In this document: piece by piece, positions 1 to 7,050 of the stretch
Position numbering within the stretch: the first letter of the stretch is position 1
Layout of the letters: the number at the start of each line of letters is the position of its first letter
Assembly (NCBI GenBank): GCA_964523795.1
Contig: CAZGAO010000090.1
Coordinates: forward strand, 1-20,004
Source: SABY01 sp964523795
GTDB lineage: Bacteria; Bacteroidota; Bacteroidia; Bacteroidales; 4484-276
Length of the DNA: 20,004 nt
Direction: 5' to 3'
The notes under the pieces: generated by a model
Told to the model about the DNA's origin: nothing
What the model saw: only the letters and a program-made list of their open reading frames with translations
Database searches by the model: none
Translations under genes and position numbers: made by a program

Positions 1-308
1 CATTACAATTTTAGTGCTGAATGTCAGGTTGTTATAAAATGCAAGTTGGGTTATGCAAAGTTGGGTTTGAGGGTTGGCTTCCCCGTTGATTTGTAAATAT
101 TTCGTTAAATTGTCCTTTCACAATGGTTTACTTTTCAATTTATTGATGTCGCTATCTTTTTACACTTGCCGTTAATGGTAAATTGTATGAGTAGTGGCAG
201 ATTGCATGGTAATTTCGTATCAAACCTCGAGGAAGTTTGAGCGGGCTAAAAACCCAGATATTTAGCACCTTACCTGCCATTACTTTTACAAAATGTAATG
301 CGCTTGTG
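1..308. other. gene-free left edge with short repeats
   Basis: No convincing reading frame is seen here. Two near-identical direct repeats, TGCAAGTTGGGTT (40-52) and TGCAAAGTTGGGTT (54-67), lie head to tail. An imperfect hairpin with arms TCAAAC/GTTTGA spans 220-240. A second hairpin, CATTAC/GTAATG, spans 278-300 just beyond the stop codon of the HigA-like gene; on the minus strand it has no clear U-tract, so I do not call it a terminator. The stretch is AT-rich like the toxin-antitoxin genes beside it. Confidence 0.4.
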
Positions 309-860
309 TTAAGCTAATTCTTTTTTTCTCAATCCGAGTTTTGGCTTATTAAGTTTTGCAATTGACATTCTTACTTTATCTCTTGTTTCAGATTGAAGGT
401 AAGTTGGTATTAGGGTCTTTAGGTTTATTCCTAAAATCCGATGAATAATCACTAAATCTTTTAATGTAAATTGAGAAACGCCATTAATCAATTCGCTCAT
501 ATAAGATTTTGGGTGTTCCAGAATTACTCCTAAATCTTGTTGCGTCATGTCGTACTCTTTAAGTTTTTTTCTTATCGTCTCTTTGCGCTTCTTTATGAAC
601 CTTTGTTCTGAATCGATTATTCCCTCTGCTTTATCTGATTCTTCAATTTTTGAATCTGAAATGTTTTGAAAATCTGACCATTCTCCATTTTCATAATTTT
701 TAATCAAATCACGAAGTTTTTCACGAATAGACTTTAAGTCAGGATTTTCATCAATCATTAGGCGCAATTTACGTTCAAGCAAAGATGCTTTTTGTAAATC
801 GTACTCATTTGTAAGCCTTTCGATTTTCTCAATGTCTTTTATCTCTAAAATATCTTTCAT
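309..860 (-). CDS. HigA-like helix-turn-helix antitoxin/regulator (XRE type)
   Basis: A 183-residue protein from the ATG at 860. The frame stays open to a TTG at 890, but the ATG is preferred because it follows ACAAAGGCT. The C-terminal half is a lambda-repressor-type HTH (roughly residues 96-151 from the ATG): MTQQDLGVIL forms the positioning helix and PKSYMSELING the recognition helix. The N-terminal half is charged and helical, with leucines and glutamates, which resembles the dimerising region of HigA antitoxins. No HigB/RelE-type toxin is beside it. Upstream, on the same strand, is only a truncated MazF. An antitoxin that has lost its partner, or an autonomous regulator, are both possible. 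The HTH is clear; the HigA label is inferred from the layout. Confidence 0.7.
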   Translation of the reverse strand: MKDILEIKDIEKIERLTNEYDLQKASLLERKLRLMIDENPDLKSIREKLRDLIKNYENGEWSDFQNISDSKIEESDKAEGIIDSEQRFIKKRKETIRKKLKEYDMTQQDLGVILEHPKSYMSELINGVSQFTLKDLVIIHRILGINLKTLIPTYLQSETRDKVRMSIAKLNKPKLGLRKKELA

Positions 861-911
861 AGCCTTTGTTTTAAATCCATCATTGAGCAAAGATAAACAA
901 GTTGCTACGTC

Positions 912-1007
912 TTAACTGACAATCAAAATGGGTCTGGATTTTCCTTGCTCGGAACCGATAACAAGATCAAGATTTGCTCTCCAGATGCTCCACTTCTTAA
1001 TTATCAT
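912..1007 (-). pseudogene. truncated MazF/PemK-type mRNA interferase toxin
   Basis: A 31-codon reading frame starts at the ATG at 1007-1005. The ATG overlaps the stop of the MazE-like gene by four bases (ATGA). It ends at TAA (914-912). Its peptide has the hallmark N-terminus of MazF/PemK toxins: a WSIWRANLD strand and then GSEQGKSRP, whose arginine corresponds to the conserved catalytic-loop arginine of the family. Normal members are about 105-120 residues, so roughly three quarters of the protein is missing. None of the three frames downstream restores family sequence before the HigA-like gene. It should therefore be inactive as a ribonuclease. The overlap shows that it was once translationally coupled to the antitoxin. 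Confidence 0.72.
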
Positions 1008-1231
1008 AACAATTCATTATCAGAATCTTCAAAATCGGAAGTTACTTCATTAATATCTGAAAGAAATAATGGATCCTTCGCTGCCTTCCTGAGTAGCTTT
1101 ATATTTTCCCGCCGACTTTCACTAATTTCCTCAACGATTACCTTTACCCGTTTCTTCGTTCTAAACCTTTCGGGAAGTTGGATAATCAGATGCATATCCT
1201 GTTTAACTTCGTATGTGTTTTCAAAGGTCAT
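1004..1231 (-). CDS. MazE-like antitoxin of a decayed MazF/PemK module
   Basis: A 75-residue protein. The N-terminal segment (QDMHLIIQLPERFRTKKRVKVIVEE) reads like a short beta-rich DNA-binding region. The C-terminal part (KLLRKAAKDPLFLSDINEV) is an amphipathic, acidic tail of the kind that wraps a toxin. Its ATG overlaps the stop of the PIN gene by four bases (ATGA), and its own stop overlaps the start of the truncated MazF by four bases. I infer the antitoxin role from this coupling and from the MazF remnant; the protein itself has no sharp motif. It could alternatively be a second antitoxin for the PIN toxin upstream. Confidence 0.65.
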   Translation of the reverse strand: MTFENTYEVKQDMHLIIQLPERFRTKKRVKVIVEEISESRRENIKLLRKAAKDPLFLSDINEVTSDFEDSDNELL

Positions 1232-1683
1232 ATTTGTTTTTCCCTGAGTAAAAAATCTTGATATAATTCCTCTGTTTGTATTACATTCATAAAGTCTTTA
1301 TTTTTCAATCCATTAAGCAATTTTATATCACCAGTCCATAATATGCCTTTTACAAAATTAGAAACAGCAACAAAAATGGTATCATCAATGTCAATATCTC
1401 TGCAAATCATTATTGCATTTCTGTAAATTTCTCGTGGAATTATCGAATGATTAAGAATGGTAATGTTTCTGAGAATTAACCCGTAAGTCTCAATAAATTC
1501 AACTTCTGAGAGTTTCCCAATGGATTTTATTTTCTCTTTATGTTGGAGTATTTCAAACTTAAGATATTCAGGCGAATAAAAGTGAAAGTAATTTTTTCCA
1601 TTTATTAAAATCTGACCAATTCTACTGTTGATGTTTAGGAAAGCACTGAACACAATGTTTGTATCAACAATGATATTAGTCAT
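1228..1683 (-). CDS. PIN-domain ribonuclease toxin (VapC-like)
   Basis: A 151-residue PIN-domain protein. The acidic active-site set is complete: D7 in IIVDTN, E44, a D96/D98/D100/D101 cluster (RDIDIDDTIFVAVS), and D119 in LWTGDIKLL. These residues bind Mg/Mn in VapC-type toxins, which cleave RNA, often tRNA or rRNA. The length and the DDTIFVAVS block resemble the PIN_2-like subgroup. The gene starts within the last eight bases of the small upstream gene, the usual antitoxin-first arrangement, and ends in an ATGA overlap with the MazE-like gene. It appears intact and is the only complete toxin found in the window. The RNA target cannot be read from the sequence. Confidence 0.85.
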   Translation of the reverse strand: MTNIIVDTNIVFSAFLNINSRIGQILINGKNYFHFYSPEYLKFEILQHKEKIKSIGKLSEVEFIETYGLILRNITILNHSIIPREIYRNAIMICRDIDIDDTIFVAVSNFVKGILWTGDIKLLNGLKNKDFMNVIQTEELYQDFLLREKQI

Positions 1684-1885
1684 TAAGTCCTAATTCTACT
1701 TTGGTTCTATCCCAACGACCTTTTTTTACTTCTTTTAGAAGTTCTTCAATATCATCTTCTGTGGCAGTCGATTTAGAAGTTAATTCTTCGTACCTCAGAT
1801 AGTCAAGAATTGTCTGAATTCGAGAGGCTCTAAGACCTGCAGAAAATCTGACTAATATTTCGTTATCTTGTCTTTCTACTATCAT
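1676..1885 (-). CDS. antitoxin partner of the PIN toxin (VapB-like)
   Basis: A 69-residue protein, first in the toxin-antitoxin chain. It overlaps the PIN toxin by eight bases, as expected for antitoxin-first operons. The N-terminal strand (MIVERQDNEILVRFS) and following helix (ASRIQTILDYLRYEEL) look like a small DNA-binding and dimerising unit. The acidic, lysine-rich tail (TEDDIEELLKEVKKGRWDR) is typical of toxin-binding segments in antitoxins of Bacteroidota PIN pairs. The assignment rests mainly on gene order and size. A putative -7 element sits about 60 bases upstream, so autoregulation of the whole chain is likely. Confidence 0.72.
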   Translation of the reverse strand: MIVERQDNEILVRFSAGLRASRIQTILDYLRYEELTSKSTATEDDIEELLKEVKKGRWDRTKVELGLND

Positions 1886-1947
1886 TTTTCTTACTTTTTA
1901 AAATTTTCGTTTGCATCAATCAACGTCAACCATTTTTATTCAGGAAA

Positions 1948-1955
1948 CAAAACTA
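1948..1955 (-). promoter_or_regulatory. candidate -7 element for the toxin-antitoxin chain
   Basis: The minus strand reads TAGTTTTG, an exact match to the Bacteroidota -7 consensus TAnnTTTG. It would give a leader of roughly 55-60 bases before the ATG at 1885. No clear TTG is seen at the -33 position, so this is a tentative call. Confidence 0.4.
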
Positions 1956-1996
1956 CGCAATAAAAGTTGATTTATCATTAAAAACAGCTTTGGAGT

Positions 1997-2968
1997 TTAG
2001 TGCCGATTTGTCCATCCTTTCACCCACACATCGCGCTGCGATTTTTGCAGAAATGTCCAGGCCACCAGGCGGCTTTTTTTGTTGCCCTGACCCATATCGA
2101 TGGGCTTGATGGCGGTGGCTTTTACCAGTTTAAATACATGATAAATGCTTTCCAGGTTCGATTCTTTCGACACCAGGCTTGTAAACCACAGGCAGGAAGT
2201 GGCGAAATCTTTGCTTTGGAAAATCATGTCGGTAACAAATTTGCCTTCACCGCCTTCGCACCAGAGTTCGTTGCTTTGACCGCCAAAATTCCTTAGCGGA
2301 GTGCCGGCGTGCTTTTGTTTCAGGTTTTTAATTTTGCGCTGCGTGGCTTTTAGGGCTTCCTCGGCGGAGCTGTGAAAGGGCGGATTGCAAATAGTCAAAT
2401 CAAATTTTTCGCCTTGTCGGATTATTCCTTTAAACATGTCCCTGGGTTTTTCTTGCAAGCGGAGTTTTACCGCAGTTTTCAGACCAGGATTGGCTGTGAT
2501 AATGCCCTCGGCTGATTTTATGGCAAGCGGGTCGATGTCGCTGCCAACAAAGCTCCAGCCATATTCGCGGTGGCCGATGATGGGATAAATGCAATTGGCA
2601 CCCACGCCCACATCCAGGCATTTAATCTGTTTCCCAACGGGGATTTTATCCGTATTTGATTTACTCAAAATATCTGCCGCGTAATGAATGTAATCAGCCC
2701 TTCCGGGGATGGGCGGACTTAAATAGTTTTCGGGGACATCCCAAAATTGAATATTATAATAATGATGGAGTAGCGCAAGATTGAGTGCTTTCACGGCCTT
2801 TGGATTAAAAAAGTCGATGGACTCGTCGCCATAATCATTGGGGCGCACAAACCTGGATAGCTCCGGCGAAGTTTCCTTCAAAAGGTCGAAGTCGTACCTT
2901 TGCCGGTGCTTGTTGCGTGGGTGCAACTCCGATTTTACCTGCTGGGGTTCTTTCCTGGGTTTAAGCAT
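1997..2968 (-). CDS. rlmF: 23S rRNA (adenine(1618)-N(6))-methyltransferase RlmF
   Basis: A 323-residue SAM-dependent methyltransferase that N6-methylates A1618 of 23S rRNA, with S-adenosylmethionine as donor. The family signature is strong: LHPRNKHRQRYDFDLL near residues 16-30, FVRPNDYGDESIDF at 40-53, and PPIPGRADYIHY at 85-96. SAM motif I is CLDVGVGA (117-124), an acidic loop SDIDP lies at 143-147, and the N6-adenine catalytic motif NPPF is at 195-198. Length matches the family. It lies 23 bases downstream of the helicase gene on the same strand and may be co-transcribed with it, although its base composition is visibly less AT-rich than that of its neighbours on both sides. Confidence 0.95.
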   Translation of the reverse strand: MLKPRKEPQQVKSELHPRNKHRQRYDFDLLKETSPELSRFVRPNDYGDESIDFFNPKAVKALNLALLHHYYNIQFWDVPENYLSPPIPGRADYIHYAADILSKSNTDKIPVGKQIKCLDVGVGANCIYPIIGHREYGWSFVGSDIDPLAIKSAEGIITANPGLKTAVKLRLQEKPRDMFKGIIRQGEKFDLTICNPPFHSSAEEALKATQRKIKNLKQKHAGTPLRNFGGQSNELWCEGGEGKFVTDMIFQSKDFATSCLWFTSLVSKESNLESIYHVFKLVKATAIKPIDMGQGNKKSRLVAWTFLQKSQRDVWVKGWTNRH

Positions 2969-2991
2969 TCGCTATCTTGTCTTTTATCATC

Positions 2992-4776
2992 TTATCCGTA
3001 TTTTTCTTCCAGTTCGAGTTTTCTAATTCTTGACCTGATGGCTCCTTTTGTCCGTCCAAAGTGCTTTGCCACATCGCGCCCGTTAATACCTTCACAATAC
3101 ATCACTGTTAACTCATCATCAAGTTCAGTCGTCCAGGGTTTATAGGCTTCTTTATACTTTGTCCTGATTTTATCAACTGCATATTTATTTTCATTTTCAG
3201 GTTCATTCTCTTTCGATTTGTGATGTTTTAAACTTGTTTTCTCATAGCTTTCATCTTCCTCTTCAACTCTCATTACATGAATTTGAGGAGATTTGGGATA
3301 TTCTTTTGGCAACAGTGTTTCGGGAATGTGAATGCTGTTTTTGGTTCGTGTAATGGCTACATAAAGCAGATTAATCTCTTCAGTCAATTTTGATAAATCT
3401 GCTTCTTTTAGATGATCATTGGTGATTTTTTCTAATTTATCTTCATTAATAAAATCATTTACAATTTGAATAGCATCGTATTCCATTCCTTTGCAGCGAT
3501 GTACAGTCGAAAAAATCATCTCTGCATTTTCCTTTTCGTCATTTGCGATGTGCTTGTTTTTGATTGCTTTAATAATTCCGGGGATTTGGTTTCCATATTC
3601 TTCTACAATGTCAACCATCATTCCAAGCTGCACATCCTCCGTTTTTTTTATGTAGTCATTTAGCTCATCAATATCTTTCATCTTTTTGATAAGTTCGTCT
3701 TTTATCAACCAACGCTTACCATTATAGAGGTTTAATACATCATAAAGTGATGCCCCTTCATCTGCATAAGTATATGAGTTTATATTTCCTTCAAAATAGA
3801 TATTTTTAACATTCGTCTTTTCGGTAACGTATTCGATGGCCTTCAACAAGAGCCCCAGATTAGTTCGGGCGAGAACTGCTTTAGCTTTATACTTTTTGTT
3901 TATTCCTTTACCAACAATTGAAATTGGTTCATTTTTGCCCAAATTATTTTTCCAACTCAGCACATACATTGCCAGGTTTGCAATATCCTGGCTGAAACGA
4001 AAACTTGTAGAAAGGTAATAGTCTTTGAATCTTGTTTTTTCTAAAGAGTTTACCGCAAAACGCCAACCGTAAATTTGCTGGTGTGTATCGCCAACGATTA
4101 CTTTTGTAGCCTTTTTTTGATTTAAAAATATGTCGAGCATTACTGCGGAGGCATCCTGGCCTTCATCAAACAATATGTAATCGTAATTTAGTTTTGGATT
4201 TGATAATTGAAATTTCTTTAAATAGAAATCGTGGGTAATTTCAATTTCGCCCTTGTCCATTTTACTCAGAAGAACTCTGGTTTGTTTTTCGATGTAAGTG
4301 TAATAGATTTTTACAAAAGCTTTTGTCTTGCTATCCTTAACAAGATCAAGATAATTTAAATCCTTTACTTTTTGTTTGTTGCTGTTACAGAAATACGTAA
4401 TAAATTTATTGATGTGATTCGCAATAATATACTCAGCAAGTTTTTCTCCATTTCCCTTCAATCCAAGAATTTGGGCAATTTCGTAAGTTTTGTAGCCCTG
4501 TGGTCGAACTTTATAATGGTATTTAAAAACAATGTTTTTATAGGCAAGCGAGTGCGCTGTTTCAACTTTTACATTATAAAGCCCTTCATCCTCGAACTTC
4601 TTGATGGCTTCTAATTTTACGGATCTGTTAAAAGCAAGGTAAAGAATGCGACTGTTTTTAGCCTGGGCTTTAGCATACTCGATAATGGTGGTAGTTTTAC
4701 CCGATCCGGCAACGGCATTTATTTTTATGTTACCGCTGGAATGAATAATGTCGTATTGCTCTTTTGTAAGTTCCAT
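2992..4776 (-). CDS. FBH1-like UvrD-family DNA helicase with C-terminal HTH
   Basis: A superfamily 1A ATP-dependent 3'-5' DNA helicase, 594 residues from the ATG at 4776. The frame extends to a TTG at 4857, but MELTKEQYDII is the natural family start. From that ATG: Walker A AVAGSGKT (about 21-28), Walker B LFDEGQD (202-208), motif III GDTHQQIYGWR (229-239), then STSFRFSQDIA, an ARTN segment, STVHRCKGMEY (423-433) and VAITRTK (473-479). The wording of motifs III, V and VI is closest to eukaryotic-type FBH1 helicases, which restrain Rad51/RecA filaments. Residues from about 547 form a separate small domain, PWTTELDDELTVMYCEG...GRTKGAIRSRIRKL, resembling a Myb/SANT-like HTH. An acidic linker precedes it. 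The helicase is certain; the anti-recombinase role is inference. Confidence 0.88.
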   Translation of the reverse strand: MELTKEQYDIIHSSGNIKINAVAGSGKTTTIIEYAKAQAKNSRILYLAFNRSVKLEAIKKFEDEGLYNVKVETAHSLAYKNIVFKYHYKVRPQGYKTYEIAQILGLKGNGEKLAEYIIANHINKFITYFCNSNKQKVKDLNYLDLVKDSKTKAFVKIYYTYIEKQTRVLLSKMDKGEIEITHDFYLKKFQLSNPKLNYDYILFDEGQDASAVMLDIFLNQKKATKVIVGDTHQQIYGWRFAVNSLEKTRFKDYYLSTSFRFSQDIANLAMYVLSWKNNLGKNEPISIVGKGINKKYKAKAVLARTNLGLLLKAIEYVTEKTNVKNIYFEGNINSYTYADEGASLYDVLNLYNGKRWLIKDELIKKMKDIDELNDYIKKTEDVQLGMMVDIVEEYGNQIPGIIKAIKNKHIANDEKENAEMIFSTVHRCKGMEYDAIQIVNDFINEDKLEKITNDHLKEADLSKLTEEINLLYVAITRTKNSIHIPETLLPKEYPKSPQIHVMRVEEEDESYEKTSLKHHKSKENEPENENKYAVDKIRTKYKEAYKPWTTELDDELTVMYCEGINGRDVAKHFGRTKGAIRSRIRKLELEEKYG

Positions 4777-4933
4777 GATTTTATTCGTGTCAGCAAATAA
4801 GCAGTCCTTTTCTATGAAACACTTTCGCCCTTTTACTTTTATTCTCAACAATTCCAAATGCTATGTTATGCAAAGAAACAGGCTGCCAAAGGTAGGGAAT
4901 ATCCAATCATTAAAATTCAAAGTATGGTTTTTT

Positions 4934-5266
4934 TTAAGTCTTTTCAATTTCCCAGCATTCAGCCAATAAGGCCCGATGGGTTTTGTGATCGTTATTATCG
5001 TGGAGTTTTTTATTGATTTGGATGAAGCGATTTTTAATATCCTGAAATCGGTCAGAATTTTCAAATGCAATCAACCACTCGGAGAAGTCGAACAACTTAT
5101 CGTTTTGAGCAGAGTAATTAAAATATGCTGCAAATTCAGGAATATCCAGGTTGGAATATTCATATTTTTTAATGGGGACAATTTCCCGGCCAAAATACTT
5201 GTCAAACAGTGCCGCTCTTATGCTTTTAATTTTCTTCCTTGTACTTTCAATTTGTCGTGGTGTCAT
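4934..5266 (-). CDS. hypothetical protein, 110 residues
   Basis: I do not recognise this family. The protein begins with a basic helix (TPRQIESTRKKIKSIRAAL) and then has an aromatic, acidic region (KYEYSNLDIPEFAAYFNYSA and FDFSEWLIAFENSDRFQDIK). It ends in a charged tail. There is no signal peptide or membrane segment, so it is probably cytoplasmic. It lies upstream of the FBH1-like helicase on the same strand, with about 160 bases between its stop and the preferred helicase ATG (77 to the TTG). It could share transcription with the helicase, but no functional link can be shown. The ATG at 5266 is clear and the frame is AT-rich like its neighbours. Confidence 0.6.
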   Translation of the reverse strand: MTPRQIESTRKKIKSIRAALFDKYFGREIVPIKKYEYSNLDIPEFAAYFNYSAQNDKLFDFSEWLIAFENSDRFQDIKNRFIQINKKLHDNNDHKTHRALLAECWEIEKT

Positions 5267-5335
5267 ACGATGCCCTATTCAGATTTTTAAGTTAATCCTA
5301 TTTTAAATTATTGACGATACTCACCAATTTGTTTA

Positions 5336-6742
5336 TCACTTTTTCAACATCTTGAAAACATTAACCGAAAAATCATTTTTTATTTGTAAATAATACAGGC
5401 CTTTATTTAATTGCGTGATATCAATAATTTCGTGATGGTTTATTACCGGCGTTTTAATAAGTTTCCGTCCTTGCATGTCTGATAGCGTTATCATGGTGTT
5501 CGGCTCTAAGGCAACAGTTTCTACAATCACATAATTTGATGAAGGATTGGGATAAATTTTATATTGGGATCTGTTTAATTCTTTATTTTCAAAACCAACG
5601 AAGCAAGCATCCTCAACTTCTTGTGGCGTGTTGCATCCGATAGCATTATCACTTATGTTTAAAACTCCATTCGGACTAACAATGTACTCACAAATGCTTG
5701 TCACATTGCAGGTACTCAATGCCGGATTATCCATTATGGACAGATTATCTATCGATACTGCCTCAATACTGTCGATTCCTGTTAAGCTAACTAGCGAAAG
5801 GTTTTCACGTATTGAAATTCCCCCTGCATAAGAAAGTGCCTCTAATCCATGCAGATTTACCAGTGATGCATTGCCTCGTATAGTTAACAAAGACCCAATG
5901 CTCGTCACATTATCTAAACCGCTGAGGTCGCTTAACAAAAAATTATCCCAAATATAACAACTGTAGCCAATATTTGTAATATTGTGCAAGCCTGTTAAAC
6001 TAATAAGATTTGGATTATAGACAATGAACACTTGATTCGGAATAAGCGAAACGCCCTCAAGTTGCTCGATGGTGGTTAGGTGCATATTTCCGTTAATGTT
6101 TAAAGAATTTTGAATGGTGGATAAGTTCTCCAATCCTGCAAGACTTGTAATACCATAATTCTCCAGTACGCGAAAATCAAAAATCGACTCCAGGATTTCC
6201 AGCCCTGTTAAATCAGATAAGCTATTGTTTTGGTATATTATAAATTGCCCGATAGAAGTCATGGATTCCATACCAGACAATGAAGTCATAGAGTCATTAT
6301 TTTCGATAAGGAAAAAATTTACATACCCTAAACTATCTAATCCTGTTAGATTATTAAGTGATGAATTTTCAGCTATTAAAATTTCGCCGTTGATTGTTTT
6401 TAATCCGTCAAGGCCTGTTAAATTGATCAAATTATCATTATTGGTCAAAAAGAAATTACCACCAATTGAATCCAGATTTTCTAATCCCGACAGATTGCTG
6501 AGGTTATTTGTGGAACTAATGTCCAAATTTCCACCGATATATCTTAACACACTTAAGCCACTTAGGTTATCAACTCCGCTTATCCACACATCACCACCTA
6601 TTCTGGTACAATCTGGATATTCAAGTTGAAAATTATCAATATCACCTTGCGTAAAAAAATAAATCCCATCAGGCAGGCAATCTTGTGCCCGGGTGATGCA
6701 AGCTATTAGCAACAAAATCATAAGAAGAGTGTACTTTTTCAT
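5336..6742 (-). CDS. secreted leucine-rich-repeat protein with T9SS sorting domain
   Basis: A 468-residue exported protein. Residues 1-20 are a Sec signal peptide (MKKYTLLMILLLIACITRAQ). About 12-13 repeats of 23-24 residues follow, with the pattern GGxLxIxxNxxLxxLxGLxxLxxI, similar to receptor L-domain or BspA-like leucine-rich repeats. From about residue 395 there is a type A T9SS C-terminal sorting domain: YKIYPNPSSNYVIVE, an ITLSDMQGRKL strand, and LNKGLYYLQIKN near the end. Such proteins cross the outer membrane by the type IX system and are anchored at the surface or released. The ligand is unknown. A candidate -7 element lies just upstream. The gene stands alone, divergent from the S9 peptidase. 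Confidence 0.88.
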   Translation of the reverse strand: MKKYTLLMILLLIACITRAQDCLPDGIYFFTQGDIDNFQLEYPDCTRIGGDVWISGVDNLSGLSVLRYIGGNLDISSTNNLSNLSGLENLDSIGGNFFLTNNDNLINLTGLDGLKTINGEILIAENSSLNNLTGLDSLGYVNFFLIENNDSMTSLSGMESMTSIGQFIIYQNNSLSDLTGLEILESIFDFRVLENYGITSLAGLENLSTIQNSLNINGNMHLTTIEQLEGVSLIPNQVFIVYNPNLISLTGLHNITNIGYSCYIWDNFLLSDLSGLDNVTSIGSLLTIRGNASLVNLHGLEALSYAGGISIRENLSLVSLTGIDSIEAVSIDNLSIMDNPALSTCNVTSICEYIVSPNGVLNISDNAIGCNTPQEVEDACFVGFENKELNRSQYKIYPNPSSNYVIVETVALEPNTMITLSDMQGRKLIKTPVINHHEIIDITQLNKGLYYLQIKNDFSVNVFKMLKK

Positions 6743-6765
6743 AATTATGCGTTTTTAATGTCCGC

Positions 6766-6773
6766 CAAAGTTA
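6766..6773 (-). promoter_or_regulatory. candidate -7 element for the LRR protein gene
   Basis: The minus strand reads TAACTTTG, an exact TAnnTTTG match 24 bases before the ATG at 6742. No good TTG is found at -33, so the call rests on the -7 box and its position. Confidence 0.4.
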
Positions 6774-6872
6774 ATGAAATATTTGTATTGCTGGTGCAGT
6801 TTTTCCTCAGAAAAATCCTTTGCGCCCCCTGCGTGCTTTGCGGTCAAATAATCCTGGAAGCTTATGAACGTA

Positions 6873-6954
6873 AACCTACCAGGTTCCCTTCTAATTAACT
6901 TACCTGACTCATTTAACGGTAGTGCCTTACTCCCGGGAGCAAACCTGGTAGGTT
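6873..6954. repeat. intergenic inverted repeat, AACCTACCAGGTT arms
   Basis: A perfect 13-bp inverted repeat: AACCTACCAGGTT at 6873-6885 and its reverse complement AACCTGGTAGGTT at 6942-6954. They are separated by 56 bases containing a second palindrome, CTCCCGGGAG (6930-6939). Each arm is itself nearly palindromic. A low-complexity piece, CTTTGCGCCCCCTGCGTGC, lies just before it (from about 6818). The layout resembles the REP-like intergenic repeats scattered through Bacteroidota genomes. It sits between two divergent genes and so is not an operon terminator. Confidence 0.6.
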
Positions 6955-7018
6955 AAGTGCTGTTAAAATTTGTAAGCGATAATTGCGCTGTCTGAAACAC
7001 TCCTTATTTTTTGTTTTT

Positions 7019-7026
7019 TACTTTTG
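7019..7026 (+). promoter_or_regulatory. candidate -7 element for the S9 peptidase gene
   Basis: TACTTTTG is an exact TAnnTTTG match 24 bases before the ATG at 7051. The -33 region is T-rich without a well-placed TTG. If the call is right, the in-frame TTG at 7024 lies inside the promoter and cannot be the start codon. Confidence 0.4.
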
Positions 7027-7050
7027 GTGGCTGAATCTAAAATATATATT

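Noticed and set aside
278..314. Integron attC site after the HigA-like gene (GCTTAAC on the minus strand plus a hairpin)
   Set aside because: The RYYYAAC-like box is present, but no matching GTTRRRY box lies at the required distance, and no integrase or cassette array is seen.
945..1247. 100-residue plus-strand frame
   Set aside because: It lies opposite the MazE-like antitoxin and the MazF stub, which have better protein signatures and overlapping starts. Its composition is that of an antisense shadow.
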